A DNA stretch of 64,000 nucleotides from Streptomyces sp. NBC_01549 (lineage in GTDB: Bacteria > Actinomycetota > Actinomycetes > Streptomycetales > Streptomycetaceae), in assembly GCF_026339955.1 (NCBI RefSeq), contig NZ_JAPEPW010000003.1:372001-436000 (forward strand), read 5' to 3'. Under the pieces are notes generated by a model. That model saw nothing but the letters and a program-made list of their open reading frames with translations. It did no database searches and was not told the origin of the DNA. Both the position numbers and the translations under genes were made by a program. Of the stretch, positions 7,712 to 16,088 are shown one piece after another; the first letter of the stretch is position 1, and the number at the start of each line of letters is the position of its first letter.

Positions 7712-7934
7712 ACCCTGCACCCTCTCGCAATCTCACCGCGTACTGCTCCGGTCACGGATCGTAGGAGCGGCGCCGTGACGAACGCAGCGGAACCCGAGAA
7801 CCGCCTCAGCCGACAGGGCAGACGATCTTCACCATGGACACCCGCCGCCGACCAGCACGAGCACGACAACCCGCCCGCACACCAGCCCACCTCACCTGCA
7901 CATTTCACGATGCATGGGCCTCAATGGTCGGGAC

Positions 7935-8258
7935 ATGACGAACTTGGGTGGCGACGGCGAGCACGATGGGGAATGGCAGAGAACTCTGAACGCCTGGCGG
8001 CCGCCGCATCAGCCTGGGGACTGGGCCAGTCCTGCATTGTGGAACTTGCTGGAGTTGGCTGCGGAGGAGCCGGCGCTGCGCAGGCTGTTTCCGTGGACGA
8101 GCATGAACGAGCTGCATGTGTCGGCGACGGGTGACTTCCGTGACTACTCCACGGAGCCGTTCCCGGCGATCGCTGCGTCGACCGGCCGCTTTCTTGTGAT
8201 GACGCATCCGTGGGGACTGGACCATGTGGTGCTGAAGACCACGAACCCCGCAGCCTGA
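7935..8258 (+). pseudogene. Hypothetical Streptomyces protein (possibly DUF6193), 3'-truncated
   Basis: About 107 residues (GEWQRTLNAWRPPHQPGDWA, LWNLLELAAEEPALRRLFPW, RFLVMTHPWGLDHVVLKTTN). The composition and the ALRRLFPWTS stretch recall small Streptomyces proteins of the DUF6193 kind; that recollection is weak. The frame stops exactly where an IS256-type transposase fragment begins (8252), so the original C-terminus was probably cut off by an insertion and deletion. Confidence 0.45.
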
Positions 8259-8357
8259 GCGGTGTCCAGCTGGTCATCTCCGACGCCCACGCCGGCCTCG
8301 TCGACGTCGTCGGCGCAGTGCTGCCCGGCGCCTCCTGGCAGCGATGCCGCACCCACT
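8252..8357 (+). pseudogene. IS256-family transposase, middle fragment upstream of the insertion
   Basis: It encodes SLSGVQLVISDAHAGLVDVV then GAVLPGASWQRCRTH, the region around the second catalytic Asp (SDAH) of IS256/Mutator transposases. The N-terminal half is missing. The coding sequence continues in frame at 11980 after removal of the inserted element and its 3-bp target duplication (ACT). Confidence 0.88.
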
Positions 8358-8411
8358 GAAGCCGTAAAGAATCAAGGTGCTGCTTTACAGGTGCGGGCTC
8401 GTTGTCAGGGT

Positions 8412-9374
8412 ATGGCGGTTCCGGAGGATATCTGTTCCCAACTTCAGTGCAGGTTCTCGGTGTTATTGCCGCATCTGAACGAGCGGCAGCGGCGTCTGGC
8501 CTTGGCTACCGAGGCCCGGCTGATCGGGCATGGCGGCGTACGGGCGGTGGCGAGGATCGCGCAGGTCAGCGAGACGACCGTGCGTCGTGGAGTGTTGGAG
8601 CTGGAAGCGGGGGCCGGGCCGCTGCCGGGCGGCCGGGTGCGTGCGCCAGGCGGGGGCCGCAAGCGGACCGAAGCCAACGATCCCGCCTTGCTCAAAGCCT
8701 TGTTGGGCCTGGTCGAGCCGGACGAGCGGGGGGATCCGATGTCGCCGCTGCGGTGGACGACGAAGTCGCTGCGGAACCTGGCCGAGGAGCTGACCCGGCA
8801 GGGGCACCCGGTGTCCGCGCCGACGGTGGGGCGGCTGCTCAAGCAAGAGGGCTTCAGTCTGCAGGCGAATGTGAAGACCCTTGAGGGCTCCCAACATCCC
8901 GACCGGGATGCCCAGTTCCGCTACATCAACGAGCAGGTGAAACAGCACCAGGGCGACGGCGAGCCGGTGATCAGCGTGGACACGAAGAAGCGGGAGCAGA
9001 TCGGACGGCTGCCGATGGCCGGCCGGGAGTGGCGGCCCAAGGGCGAGCCGGTCGAGGTGGAGGACCACCACTTCTTCTTCAGCGGCCCGGATGTTCAGCA
9101 GGCGATCCCGTACGGGATCTACGACATCGCCCGCAACACCGGCTGGGTCAACGTGGGTGTCGATCACGACACTTCAGTCTTCGCGGTCGAGTCCATCCGC
9201 CGCTGGTGGCGCTGTCGCGGCAGCCTCGACTACCCGAAGGCGTCACGGCTGCTGATCACCTCGGACGCGGGCGGCTCCAACGGCTACCGCTACCGGGTCT
9301 GGAAGAGCGAACTGGCTGCCCTGGCAGCCGAGACCGGACTGACAATCACGGTGTGTCACTTTCCTCCAGGCACA
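8412..9374 (+). pseudogene. ISAzo13-family transposase, 5' part
   Basis: Residues LLPHLNERQRRLALATEARL, a GGVRAVARIAQVSETTVRRG helix-turn-helix, and the catalytic core VISVDTKKREQIG, LLITSDAGGSNGYRYRVWKS, TVCHFPPGT are characteristic of ISAzo13 transposases. The gene is interrupted after CHFPPGT by the IS4-like element; the continuation SKWNKIEHRLFSHI begins at 10829. The start is uncertain: ATG 8412 or GTG 8391, both inside the element. Confidence 0.88.
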
Positions 9375-10818
9375 CAATGCCGTTGCTTGATTACTGGACT
9401 ATCGCGGTGTGCAGCGTGATGGCCTTGGCTGTGATCCGCCGTGTCGGTTGCCGGTCCCGGGTGTTGATCCGGTAGGAGAGCTTCGAGGAGTACTTCGAGT
9501 CCGGCCGTTTGAGGTGCCGGTCCGCCTCGCGCAGGCGCCTGGCGCCGTTGTCGAGCTTCCGGCGCACCTTCGCCGCCAGCACGGCCAGGAACTTCTTGAT
9601 CTTCTTGGGCGTATCCGCGCACTGTCGGACCACGCTGCGCCGCGTGTGCTTGAGGACCTTGACGAACGAGACCCGGTCCGGGTTGATGCCGTTGTCGTCG
9701 GCCAGACACATGATGACCCGCGTGAGGCAGTGGTGCACGACCAGGTGCGCCCAGACCTCCTGCCGCACCAGATCCGGGTCTCCCGAGCGCAGGACCTCGA
9801 CCGGCCCGCGCTGGAACGTCTTGATCTGCCGGAACGCCGACTCCGCCTCCCACCTGGCATGGTAGAGCTCTGCCAACTCCGCCGCCGGATACGCAACCGG
9901 GTCCAACAGATCGGTCAACAGCCTGACCACCTCGCCGCCGTCGACGCGGTACTCGATCACCCGGACCAGCACCCCGCCAGGATGCGCGCCCTTCTGCCCG
10001 CCCAGGTTCATCCTCCCCAGGTAGGTCCCGTCGGGCACATACTCAACCGGCCGGTGCGCCACCGGCGAGCGAGCCCGGATCAGCAGATGGGCCCCGAATC
10101 CGAGATAGGCCTTCCATAACTCGACCCCGGGGAAGCCCCGGTCCATGATGACGAGCATCTTGCTCGCCGAGGTCGCCAGAGTGATCGCCAACTCCCGCTC
10201 ACCGCCGTTGAATCCGCCCACCGCCGCGTCGATCTGCGCGTGCGTGCCACACTCGGTCAGTGTCACCACCCGCACTTGAGGGAACCCCGCCGGCTGGCCG
10301 TTCTTGACCGGCCCACCGAACGCGGCACGGTTGGCTGGTGTGTCCGGCGCGTCCAGCACGAACCCGTCCACCGCGGCCAGCCGCATCCCGCGGTAGAAGG
10401 AGCCCTCCAGGCCGACGGGGGCCAACGGGTCGGCCAGCTCGCGGAAGACGGCCTCCAGGACCAGCGGTCCCAGACGCCTGCGCGCCCGCGTGAACGAGGA
10501 CTTGTTCGGGATGCTCCCGCTCAACTCCCTGATACTGCCCACCAGTTGCTCCGCCGCATCGTCATAGGAGTCCTGTTGGAACAGCGCCAAGGCAAGCGTG
10601 AAGTAGACCATGAACCCGGCCGGCAGCGCGCCGGGCTTCTTGTCCCGGACCCGGCACTTCTCCAGCACCTCGGCGACCAGTTCCGGAGTCACCCACCGGG
10701 TCACCACCCCCAGTCGCACATGGTCGGACAACCCCACCCAAGGATGCATGCCGGGCCCAACGACCGCGCTCCTCCGGCGTCACTGCGAACTGCTTGACGA
10801 GTTCAAGCAACGGCATTG
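9375..10818 (-). mobile_element. IS4-family insertion sequence, intact
   Basis: The 16-bp perfect inverted repeats CAATGCCGTTGCTTGA lie at 9375-9390 and 10803-10818. They are flanked by a 10-bp direct repeat TCCAGGCACA (9365-9374 and 10819-10828). Length is 1444 bp with one transposase gene on the minus strand. The 10-bp duplication fits IS4-family insertion, and the perfect ends suggest it arrived recently and may be active. Confidence 0.95.
9391..10749 (-). CDS. IS4-family transposase
   Basis: A 452-residue protein filling the IS4-like element. The N-terminal IS4 domain includes VTPELVAEVLEKCRVRDKKP and GFMVYFTLALALFQQDSYDD. The DDE core shows LAAVDGFVLDAPDTPANRAA (first Asp), MLVIMDRGFPGVELWKAY (second Asp, D-R-G-F-P) and YHARWEAESAFRQIKTF, the Y-(x2)-R-W-x-x-E-x-x-F-x-x-x-K (YREK-type) motif with the catalytic Glu. 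It is complete from near one inverted repeat to the other. It catalyses cut-and-paste transposition of this element. Confidence 0.93.
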   Translation of the reverse strand: MHPWVGLSDHVRLGVVTRWVTPELVAEVLEKCRVRDKKPGALPAGFMVYFTLALALFQQDSYDDAAEQLVGSIRELSGSIPNKSSFTRARRRLGPLVLEAVFRELADPLAPVGLEGSFYRGMRLAAVDGFVLDAPDTPANRAAFGGPVKNGQPAGFPQVRVVTLTECGTHAQIDAAVGGFNGGERELAITLATSASKMLVIMDRGFPGVELWKAYLGFGAHLLIRARSPVAHRPVEYVPDGTYLGRMNLGGQKGAHPGGVLVRVIEYRVDGGEVVRLLTDLLDPVAYPAAELAELYHARWEAESAFRQIKTFQRGPVEVLRSGDPDLVRQEVWAHLVVHHCLTRVIMCLADDNGINPDRVSFVKVLKHTRRSVVRQCADTPKKIKKFLAVLAAKVRRKLDNGARRLREADRHLKRPDSKYSSKLSYRINTRDRQPTRRITAKAITLHTAIVQ

Positions 10819-10828
10819 TCCAGGCACA

Positions 10829-11965
10829 AGTAAATGGAACAAAATCGAGCACCGGCTGTTCTCCCACATCACCCACAGCTGGCGCGGCAGGCCGTTGACC
10901 AGCCATGAAGTCGTCATTGAGACGATCGCCGCCACTCGCACCCGGGCCGGTCTGCGCGTCGAGGCCCATCTGGATCCCGGCGACTACCCCACCGGCATCG
11001 CGATCAGCAATGACCGCTTCGCCGCGCTGCCGCTAGTCCGGCATGAGGTTCACGGCCAGTGGAACTACACCCTGTTGCCCGAACCCTCCGCGCCACAGGT
11101 GTCGCCCGCCGGCGAGGCACACGGCGTCGCCGACCGCCGCCGCGAGCTTCTCACCCGTCTCGCGGACCCACGCCTGACCGGGCTGCGTGGCACGGAACTC
11201 GCGGACCTGTGCGCTGAGTTGGCCCCGCTGCAGGCCGCCCGGGCCCAGGAACGCTACAGCGAGCAGCGCGGCGGACGCGCCCGGCGCGCAACCGGAAATC
11301 AGCGGGCCAAGCCGCTGTTCGACGACGCCACCCGGGTGATGCTCACCCTCCTCTACCAGCGCCAGGTCTGCTCGATGAAGCTGCTGGGCGACATGCTGGA
11401 GGTGACCCCCACCTGCATCGGCCACCTCGTCGCCGAGACCCGCCGGGTCCTGGAGGACCACGGCCACCAGCCCGGTTACGCCCCCAACCGGTTCACCACG
11501 GCGCACACGCTGATGGCCTTCCTCGACACCGACAAAACCCCGCCGCGCACCCGGATCATGGAGAGCCTGTCCCATCCGCGGCTTACCGGCATGTCCCGCA
11601 CGGAGCTGGATGCGCTCGCTCGCCGCCTCGCCCCACGCCAGGTTGCCCAGGTCGAACGTGCCTCCTACCAGCGCCGGGGCGCCGATCGCCAGCCGGGCAG
11701 CCGCGGCGGCGTCTTCCCGCAGAAGCTCGGCGACAGAGAACGCGTCGTCGTCGCCATCCTCTACCTGCGGAAACTGTGCACCCTGGACGTCCTCGCCGAC
11801 GTGCTGGGGGACGTGAGCAGGTCCTCGATCGGGAACGTCGTCCGCGAGATCCGGCCCCTGCTTGCCGAAGGCGGACTTCTCCCACCTCCGGCCACCACCC
11901 GCTACCGCACCGCCACCGAACTCCTCGCCGCCGCGGATGAAGAAACCGACACGCCGACACGTTGA
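10829..11965 (+). pseudogene. ISAzo13-family transposase, 3' part with duplicated C-terminal extension
   Basis: It continues the interrupted gene: SKWNKIEHRLFSHITHSWRG supplies the catalytic Glu and HEVHGQWNYTLLPEP closes the usual ISAzo13 transposase. The frame then continues for ~290 residues holding two copies of an HTH-like domain: LADPRLTGLRGTELADLCAE ... LLGDMLEVTPTCIGHLVAET and LSHPRLTGMSRTELDALARR ... VLADVLGDVSRSSIGNVVRE. The stop codon lies inside the right inverted repeat, so the extension belongs to the element. The tandem domains probably add DNA-binding capacity; this is inferred from helix patterns. Confidence 0.8.
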
Positions 11966-11979
11966 TTCTTTACGGCTTC

Positions 11980-12473
11980 ACTACGCCCGCTATCTGCTCA
12001 GCCAGGTTCCGAAATCGGCCCAGCCCTGGGTGGCCACGCTGCTGCGGACCGTCTTCGAACAGCCCGACACCGACGCCTTCCAGGCCCAGATGCGACACGT
12101 CCTGGACGCCCTGGAAGCCAAGTTCCCCAAAGCTGCAGCCCACTTGAACGCCGCCCAGCACGACCTGCTGGCGTTCACCGCCTTCCCTCGTGAGATCTGG
12201 CGGCAGATCTGGTCGAACAATCCGCAGGAACGGCTGAACACGGAGATCCGCCGGCGCACGGACGTGGTCGACATCTTCCCCGACCGCACCGCGTTGATCC
12301 GTCTGGTCGGCGCGGTGCTGGCCGAGCAGAACGACGAGTGGACCGAGAACCGCCGCTACATGGGACTCGACCTGCTGACCAAGGCCCGCCTCCACCCGAT
12401 CGAGTCAGGAACCGACGAGACCGCCCTGCCCACCGAACTCACCGCATCGCCTCAAAACGAGATCACCGAGTAG
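11980..12473 (+). pseudogene. IS256-family transposase, 3' part after the insertion
   Basis: It resumes the frame broken at 8357: YARYLLSQVPKSAQPWVATL, then FPREIWRQIWSNNPQERLNT with the catalytic Glu region (N-P-x-E-R-L-N), EIRRRTDVVDIFPDRTALIR and the usual C-terminal tail. Together with 8252-8357 it covers the C-terminal half of an IS256 transposase. The N-terminal half is absent, so the element was already defective or was truncated at its left side. Confidence 0.88.
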
Positions 12474-12584
12474 CCGTCAATACACCACTCTCGCGGACGT
12501 GAACTAAGACCATGGCCCCAACGTCGTGCTTTAACCGGCAGGTCCACAGACTGCCCGACTCGCCGGAAGCTTAAGGGGCCATGA

Positions 12585-14117
12585 TCACTCGCCCCAAAGC
12601 AGCTCCAGCCCGCTAGGCGGAAGGTCATCGTCGTCCGTGCCTGTCGGGCATGCTTTGGGGAGTGTGACTGATAGGCCGATGCTCTTCATCGCGGCTTGGA
12701 AGGGGACTCCGGGTGGTGTTGCCGCTGACCAAAGCACGGAGGTGCAGGTGCTGGTGTCGCAGTTTCCCCCGAATGTGAAAAAGTCGCCGCTCTCCACGGA
12801 CTTGCAGCGGCACACAGCGTGGTTCGGGTTGCGCGGGTCGATTTCGCAGTCCACGTCCAGACAGTTTGCCCATTGTGCTGGGGATGTGCAGGTCATGGTG
12901 CGGGTATGGTGGTTCGTGTTTTGTGTCGAGAACGTCGATACCAATCTTTTGCCGACTGGTGCCCGTTCTGCACACGACTTATAGCCGTAGGAGTAGCCGT
13001 ATTCCACCACGCAGCGGCAGATGAGGACGTTCGGGTCGCTCGGCGAGGGTTTGCAGGCGGCTTTAGTACACAGCGCGTAGCGCTGTTTGCAGAGCCATCC
13101 CCCAGCGAACTTCACTTGCTTTGGGCGCCAGTTCGCCCCGGTAACGCCGCGGGCCATCGCGCGCGTGGAGATGACGGCGGGTACCATCGTGGCCGAGGCG
13201 AACAACAGCGCGCGTCGTGCGATCGTTGATCTACCACGCGGTTGGAGTGCCCTGGTCACCAGGTCGGCGATCTCTGCTGACCCAGCTGCTGGCGTGGCGG
13301 CGAGGATCCGGTCGGTGTCGATCAGCATTGCGCTGGGTGTGGCGGTCAGACCGTAAGTGGTGAGCAGCATTCGGTCTTCGTCTACCAGTAGGTTCCGCAG
13401 CCCGTGCTCACGTGAGAAGGCAACGCTGTCTGCGGGGGGACCGCCGTTCACGATTGCGATGGTCAGCCGTTCTGCATAGGCCTGTTGCCACCGGGCCACC
13501 TGTGGCAGCAGTGCGTCGCACGCGCCGCACGCGTGATCAGTGAAGAGAAGCAGGAGTGGCTGATGCGCACCAGCAAACAGTTTGTCGAGAGTCCATACTT
13601 GTCCCGTTGCGTCAGGCAGTGAAAAGCCCGCTGTGACCATGCCCGGTCGCACTTTCCCGGATCGCTTGAGTCCCAGCACCACCCAACACGTCGCTGCGAT
13701 GGTCCCTAGGCCCGTGAAGAACCATGGGGCACGCCCGTCGGTTGCGACGAATCCCGCCGTAGCTGCGAGGAGTCCGTTGCGTGCGAGCGTGGCCCACCCG
13801 ACCGGCGTGGCGCGTAGCCCTCCGAAGCAGTGGCAATCGGGGGTCCGGCCGCGTGCGATGCTCACCACGATGGCCAGGCAGAACGTCAGCAACAGTCCGA
13901 GCGCTCCAAGCGCACCGATTCTTGCCCATGGGTTGACGATAAGGGCCAGGGCTGTGACGAACTCGTAGGAGATGAGAAGGTATCCAAGCGGCTTCCCCGT
14001 TCGAGCTGGCAGGCCGAAGCTTGCGATTGCGCGGGGCAGTCCCTCGCGGTCCATGAGTTTGGCCATCCCCGCGACCCCGAAGACCGCAGCCAACACCAGC
14101 TGTGCTGCCAGGACCAT
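12585..14117 (-). CDS. MauE/DoxX-like membrane domain fused to thioredoxin fold and Cys-rich tail
   Basis: A 510-residue protein; ATG with GGAG 9 bases upstream. Residues 1-145 are a MauE-type four-helix membrane domain (VFGVAGMAKLMDREGLPRAI, LISYEFVTALALIVNPWARI) with the family C-H-C-F-G motif (TPDCHCFGGL). Residues ~158-290 form a TlpA/thioredoxin-like domain with an active-site C-G-A-C (TDHACGACDALLPQ) and a cis-Pro (ATPSAM). After a second hydrophobic stretch with paired arginines (TIARRALLFASATMVPAVIS) the last ~190 residues contain about 18 cysteines (WLCKQRYALCTKAACK, LICRCVVEYG, CTSPAQWANCLDVDCEIDP, AVCRCKSVE). MauE and thioredoxin domains are linked to disulphide formation in methylamine dehydrogenase maturation. 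Here the redox module may oxidise its own Cys-rich domain. That role is inference. Confidence 0.75.
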   Translation of the reverse strand: MVLAAQLVLAAVFGVAGMAKLMDREGLPRAIASFGLPARTGKPLGYLLISYEFVTALALIVNPWARIGALGALGLLLTFCLAIVVSIARGRTPDCHCFGGLRATPVGWATLARNGLLAATAGFVATDGRAPWFFTGLGTIAATCWVVLGLKRSGKVRPGMVTAGFSLPDATGQVWTLDKLFAGAHQPLLLLFTDHACGACDALLPQVARWQQAYAERLTIAIVNGGPPADSVAFSREHGLRNLLVDEDRMLLTTYGLTATPSAMLIDTDRILAATPAAGSAEIADLVTRALQPRGRSTIARRALLFASATMVPAVISTRAMARGVTGANWRPKQVKFAGGWLCKQRYALCTKAACKPSPSDPNVLICRCVVEYGYSYGYKSCAERAPVGKRLVSTFSTQNTNHHTRTMTCTSPAQWANCLDVDCEIDPRNPNHAVCRCKSVESGDFFTFGGNCDTSTCTSVLWSAATPPGVPFQAAMKSIGLSVTLPKACPTGTDDDDLPPSGLELLWGE

Positions 14118-14424
14118 GCCCGCTCACTCCAATCGTTCTGGACGCCCTCCGGACGGAGCGCAGGCATCACGCACACATACCACGGCGCCCCGAACGACTC
14201 GTACCGCCTTGCGGGGCCGCGAACAACACTCCACAGGTCAGACTCACCCAGACGGCCGTGAGCCCGGTGGCCGATCGACATCAATGGCGTCCATTGAAGG
14301 TCCTCGGCAGGTGAGGCTTCGCCTGCCGGCGCCGTCCTTGTCACGTTCTTCACGCTCTCCCCGTTGCCCCCATACTTCCTTGTGTTCTATAAAAGCTATA
14401 ACAGAGCAACAGTGGGAGCGAGAC
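14118..14424. promoter_or_regulatory. Divergent intergenic region with AT-rich element before the GntR gene
   Basis: This region separates the MauE fusion gene (minus) from the GntR operon (plus). The AT-rich stretch at 14383-14403 (TGTTCTATAAAAGCTATAAC) stands out in the GC-rich context. It contains a direct TATA repeat and an imperfect inverted repeat (TGTT ... AACA). This would suit the operator of a YtrA-type GntR regulator that represses its own operon. No mapped promoter is available from sequence alone. Confidence 0.4.
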
Positions 14425-14865
14425 GTGATCCTCAGCCTCGACATGGACAGCGAGGTGCCGATCTACCAGCAGATCCGGGACCGCATCGTCGAGGCCATCG
14501 CCTCCGGTCAGCTCGTCGAAGGCAGCTCGCTGCCTTCGACGCGGCAACTCGCCGTAGATCTGGGCATCAACTTCCACACCGTGAACAAAGCGTACGACCT
14601 ACTGCGACGCGAAGGACTGCTGCGGGTCAACCGCAAGAGCGGCGCCCTGGTGCAGCGCGACACCCGCAGCGGTCCGCCCGAACCGGGCTTCACCGCCGAG
14701 TGGGAGACGCGGCTTCGGACCCTGCTCGCCGAGGCGGTCGCCCATGGGACCGGCGACCCGGCGGTACTGGACAGCTGCCGCTCCGTCCTCAGCTCGTTCA
14801 CGTCACTCGCTCCCTCTTCACGGCACGCGAACCCCAGTGCAGACCAAGGAGATTCAGCGTCATGA
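14425..14865 (+). CDS. GntR-family (YtrA subfamily) transcriptional regulator
   Basis: A 146-residue protein starting at GTG 14425 with GGAG 9 bases upstream. The winged-helix DNA-binding domain covers residues 8-75: PIYQQIRDRIVEAIASGQLV, GSSLPSTRQLAVDLGINFHT, VNKAYDLLRREGLLRVNRKS. The C-terminal part is short (about 60 residues), as in the YtrA subfamily, which lacks a large effector domain. Its stop overlaps the next start (ATGA), so it is co-translated with the DUF1648 membrane protein. YtrA-type regulators usually control adjacent membrane-protein genes in response to cell-envelope stress. Confidence 0.88.
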   Translation: MILSLDMDSEVPIYQQIRDRIVEAIASGQLVEGSSLPSTRQLAVDLGINFHTVNKAYDLLRREGLLRVNRKSGALVQRDTRSGPPEPGFTAEWETRLRTLLAEAVAHGTGDPAVLDSCRSVLSSFTSLAPSSRHANPSADQGDSAS

Positions 14866-15965
14866 GCAGTGCAGACTTATTGGTCAACGTGTTCATGCCC
14901 GCCGTGCTTACGGGAGTGACGTGGTGGCTGCCGTCGCTGACCGGTCCGACCCTGCCCTTCGGGGTACGCAGCCCTGATGCGCGGGCGGACGCCCCAGAGA
15001 TCGCCGTGCAGCGGAGACAGTACCGCCAGCAGGTCGCCGCGTCCGGTGCGGTGCTGATCATGGTTGGAGTCCTGGTGAGCTCCGTGTTCCGCTTCGGCAT
15101 GCCTGGCGTCATCCCGCTGCTGACCGTTGCCGCCTACCTTGCAGCCTACGGACGGGCACGGGTGGCGGTCATGGCGGTCAAGCGGCGTGAGGACTGGTAC
15201 GGCGGGCTGCGGCAGGGCGTGGTGGCGGACACGGCGCTGCGTACCGATCCGGAGCGCTTCCCCTGGATGTGGGCCGTCCCCGCGTTGCTCATTTGCATCG
15301 GTACGACGGTGGTGGGCGTCCTGCGCTATCCGTCACTGCCGGACCGCATTCCCGTGCACTTCACCGGCTCCGGCAGCGCTGACCGCTTCGCTGCCAGGTC
15401 GATCAGCAGCGCGTTCTTCCCGGTGTTCGCGCAGGCCGCGCTCACCGTGCTGCTCTTGGCGCTGACCTGGCTGTCCTTCCGGGCTCGTGCGGATCTCGAT
15501 CCGGCGCGGCCGGCCGACTCCGCCCGCAGGCACCGCCGCTTCTCGGTTCGTACCGCCATCTCCCTTCTGCTGCTGGCGGCGTTCGCCAACCTTTCGTTGC
15601 TCGCCGGAGCGTGGGCTATGTGGCACGCGGGCCAGCGGGTGTCCCCGGCCCTGATCGTGCTGCCCATCCTGGCCGGGCTGGTCGTGGTGATCTGTATCGC
15701 TGTCCGCACCGGGCAGGGCGCTAGTCGACTGCCCACGCACGACGGCGCGGTGGCGGAGGAGAGCACCGGAATGGTGCGGCGCGACGATGACCAGTACTGG
15801 CGTCTGCTCGGCTCGGTATACGTCAACCGGGCCGATCCTGCGTTGCTTGTTCAAAAGCGGTTCGGCATCGGCTGGACCGTCAACTTCGGCAACCCGCGAG
15901 GTGTCGTGCTGCTGCTCGGGCTCATTCTGGCCCCAGCGCTCGTCGTGCCGCTCCTCGTCCACTGA
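14862..15965 (+). CDS. DUF1648/DUF5808 multi-TM membrane protein
   Basis: A 367-residue protein; ATG with AAGGAG upstream, overlapping the GntR stop. It has about seven to eight membrane segments. The central segment LRYPSLPDRIPVHFTGSGSA is the DUF1648 signature (P-x-x-I-P-x-H-F). The C-terminal stretch DDDQYWRLLGSVYVNRADPA continuing LLVQKRFGIGWTVNFGNP is the DUF5808-type ending. Such proteins are commonly paired with GntR/YtrA regulators in Firmicutes (SdpI-like, YtrA loci) and actinobacteria. It probably has a role in envelope defence or signalling; no catalytic motif is visible. Confidence 0.8.
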   Translation: MSSADLLVNVFMPAVLTGVTWWLPSLTGPTLPFGVRSPDARADAPEIAVQRRQYRQQVAASGAVLIMVGVLVSSVFRFGMPGVIPLLTVAAYLAAYGRARVAVMAVKRREDWYGGLRQGVVADTALRTDPERFPWMWAVPALLICIGTTVVGVLRYPSLPDRIPVHFTGSGSADRFAARSISSAFFPVFAQAALTVLLLALTWLSFRARADLDPARPADSARRHRRFSVRTAISLLLLAAFANLSLLAGAWAMWHAGQRVSPALIVLPILAGLVVVICIAVRTGQGASRLPTHDGAVAEESTGMVRRDDDQYWRLLGSVYVNRADPALLVQKRFGIGWTVNFGNPRGVVLLLGLILAPALVVPLLVH

Positions 15966-16088
15966 GTGCGTCCGCCGACGAGTCATTGCTCAGGCGTCTG
16001 GCCAGGGCGTGTTACTCCGCACCCGGCAAACCACTATCCCCGGTCGTTTCACCCTCTCTCTCACAACTTCAGCTCATGAGGAGAACAC

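Larger units (their letters stand above)
8358..11979 (+). mobile_element. ISAzo13-like insertion sequence, itself interrupted
   Basis: The left end starts GAAGCCGTAAAGAATCAA and the right end is its exact complement: an 18-bp perfect inverted repeat. It is flanked by the direct repeat ACT (8355-8357 and 11980-11982), a 3-bp target duplication. Removing the element restores the IS256 transposase frame (R-T-H-Y-A-R). It holds a split transposase gene (8412-9374 and 10829-11965) and a nested IS4-like element. Confidence 0.92.
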
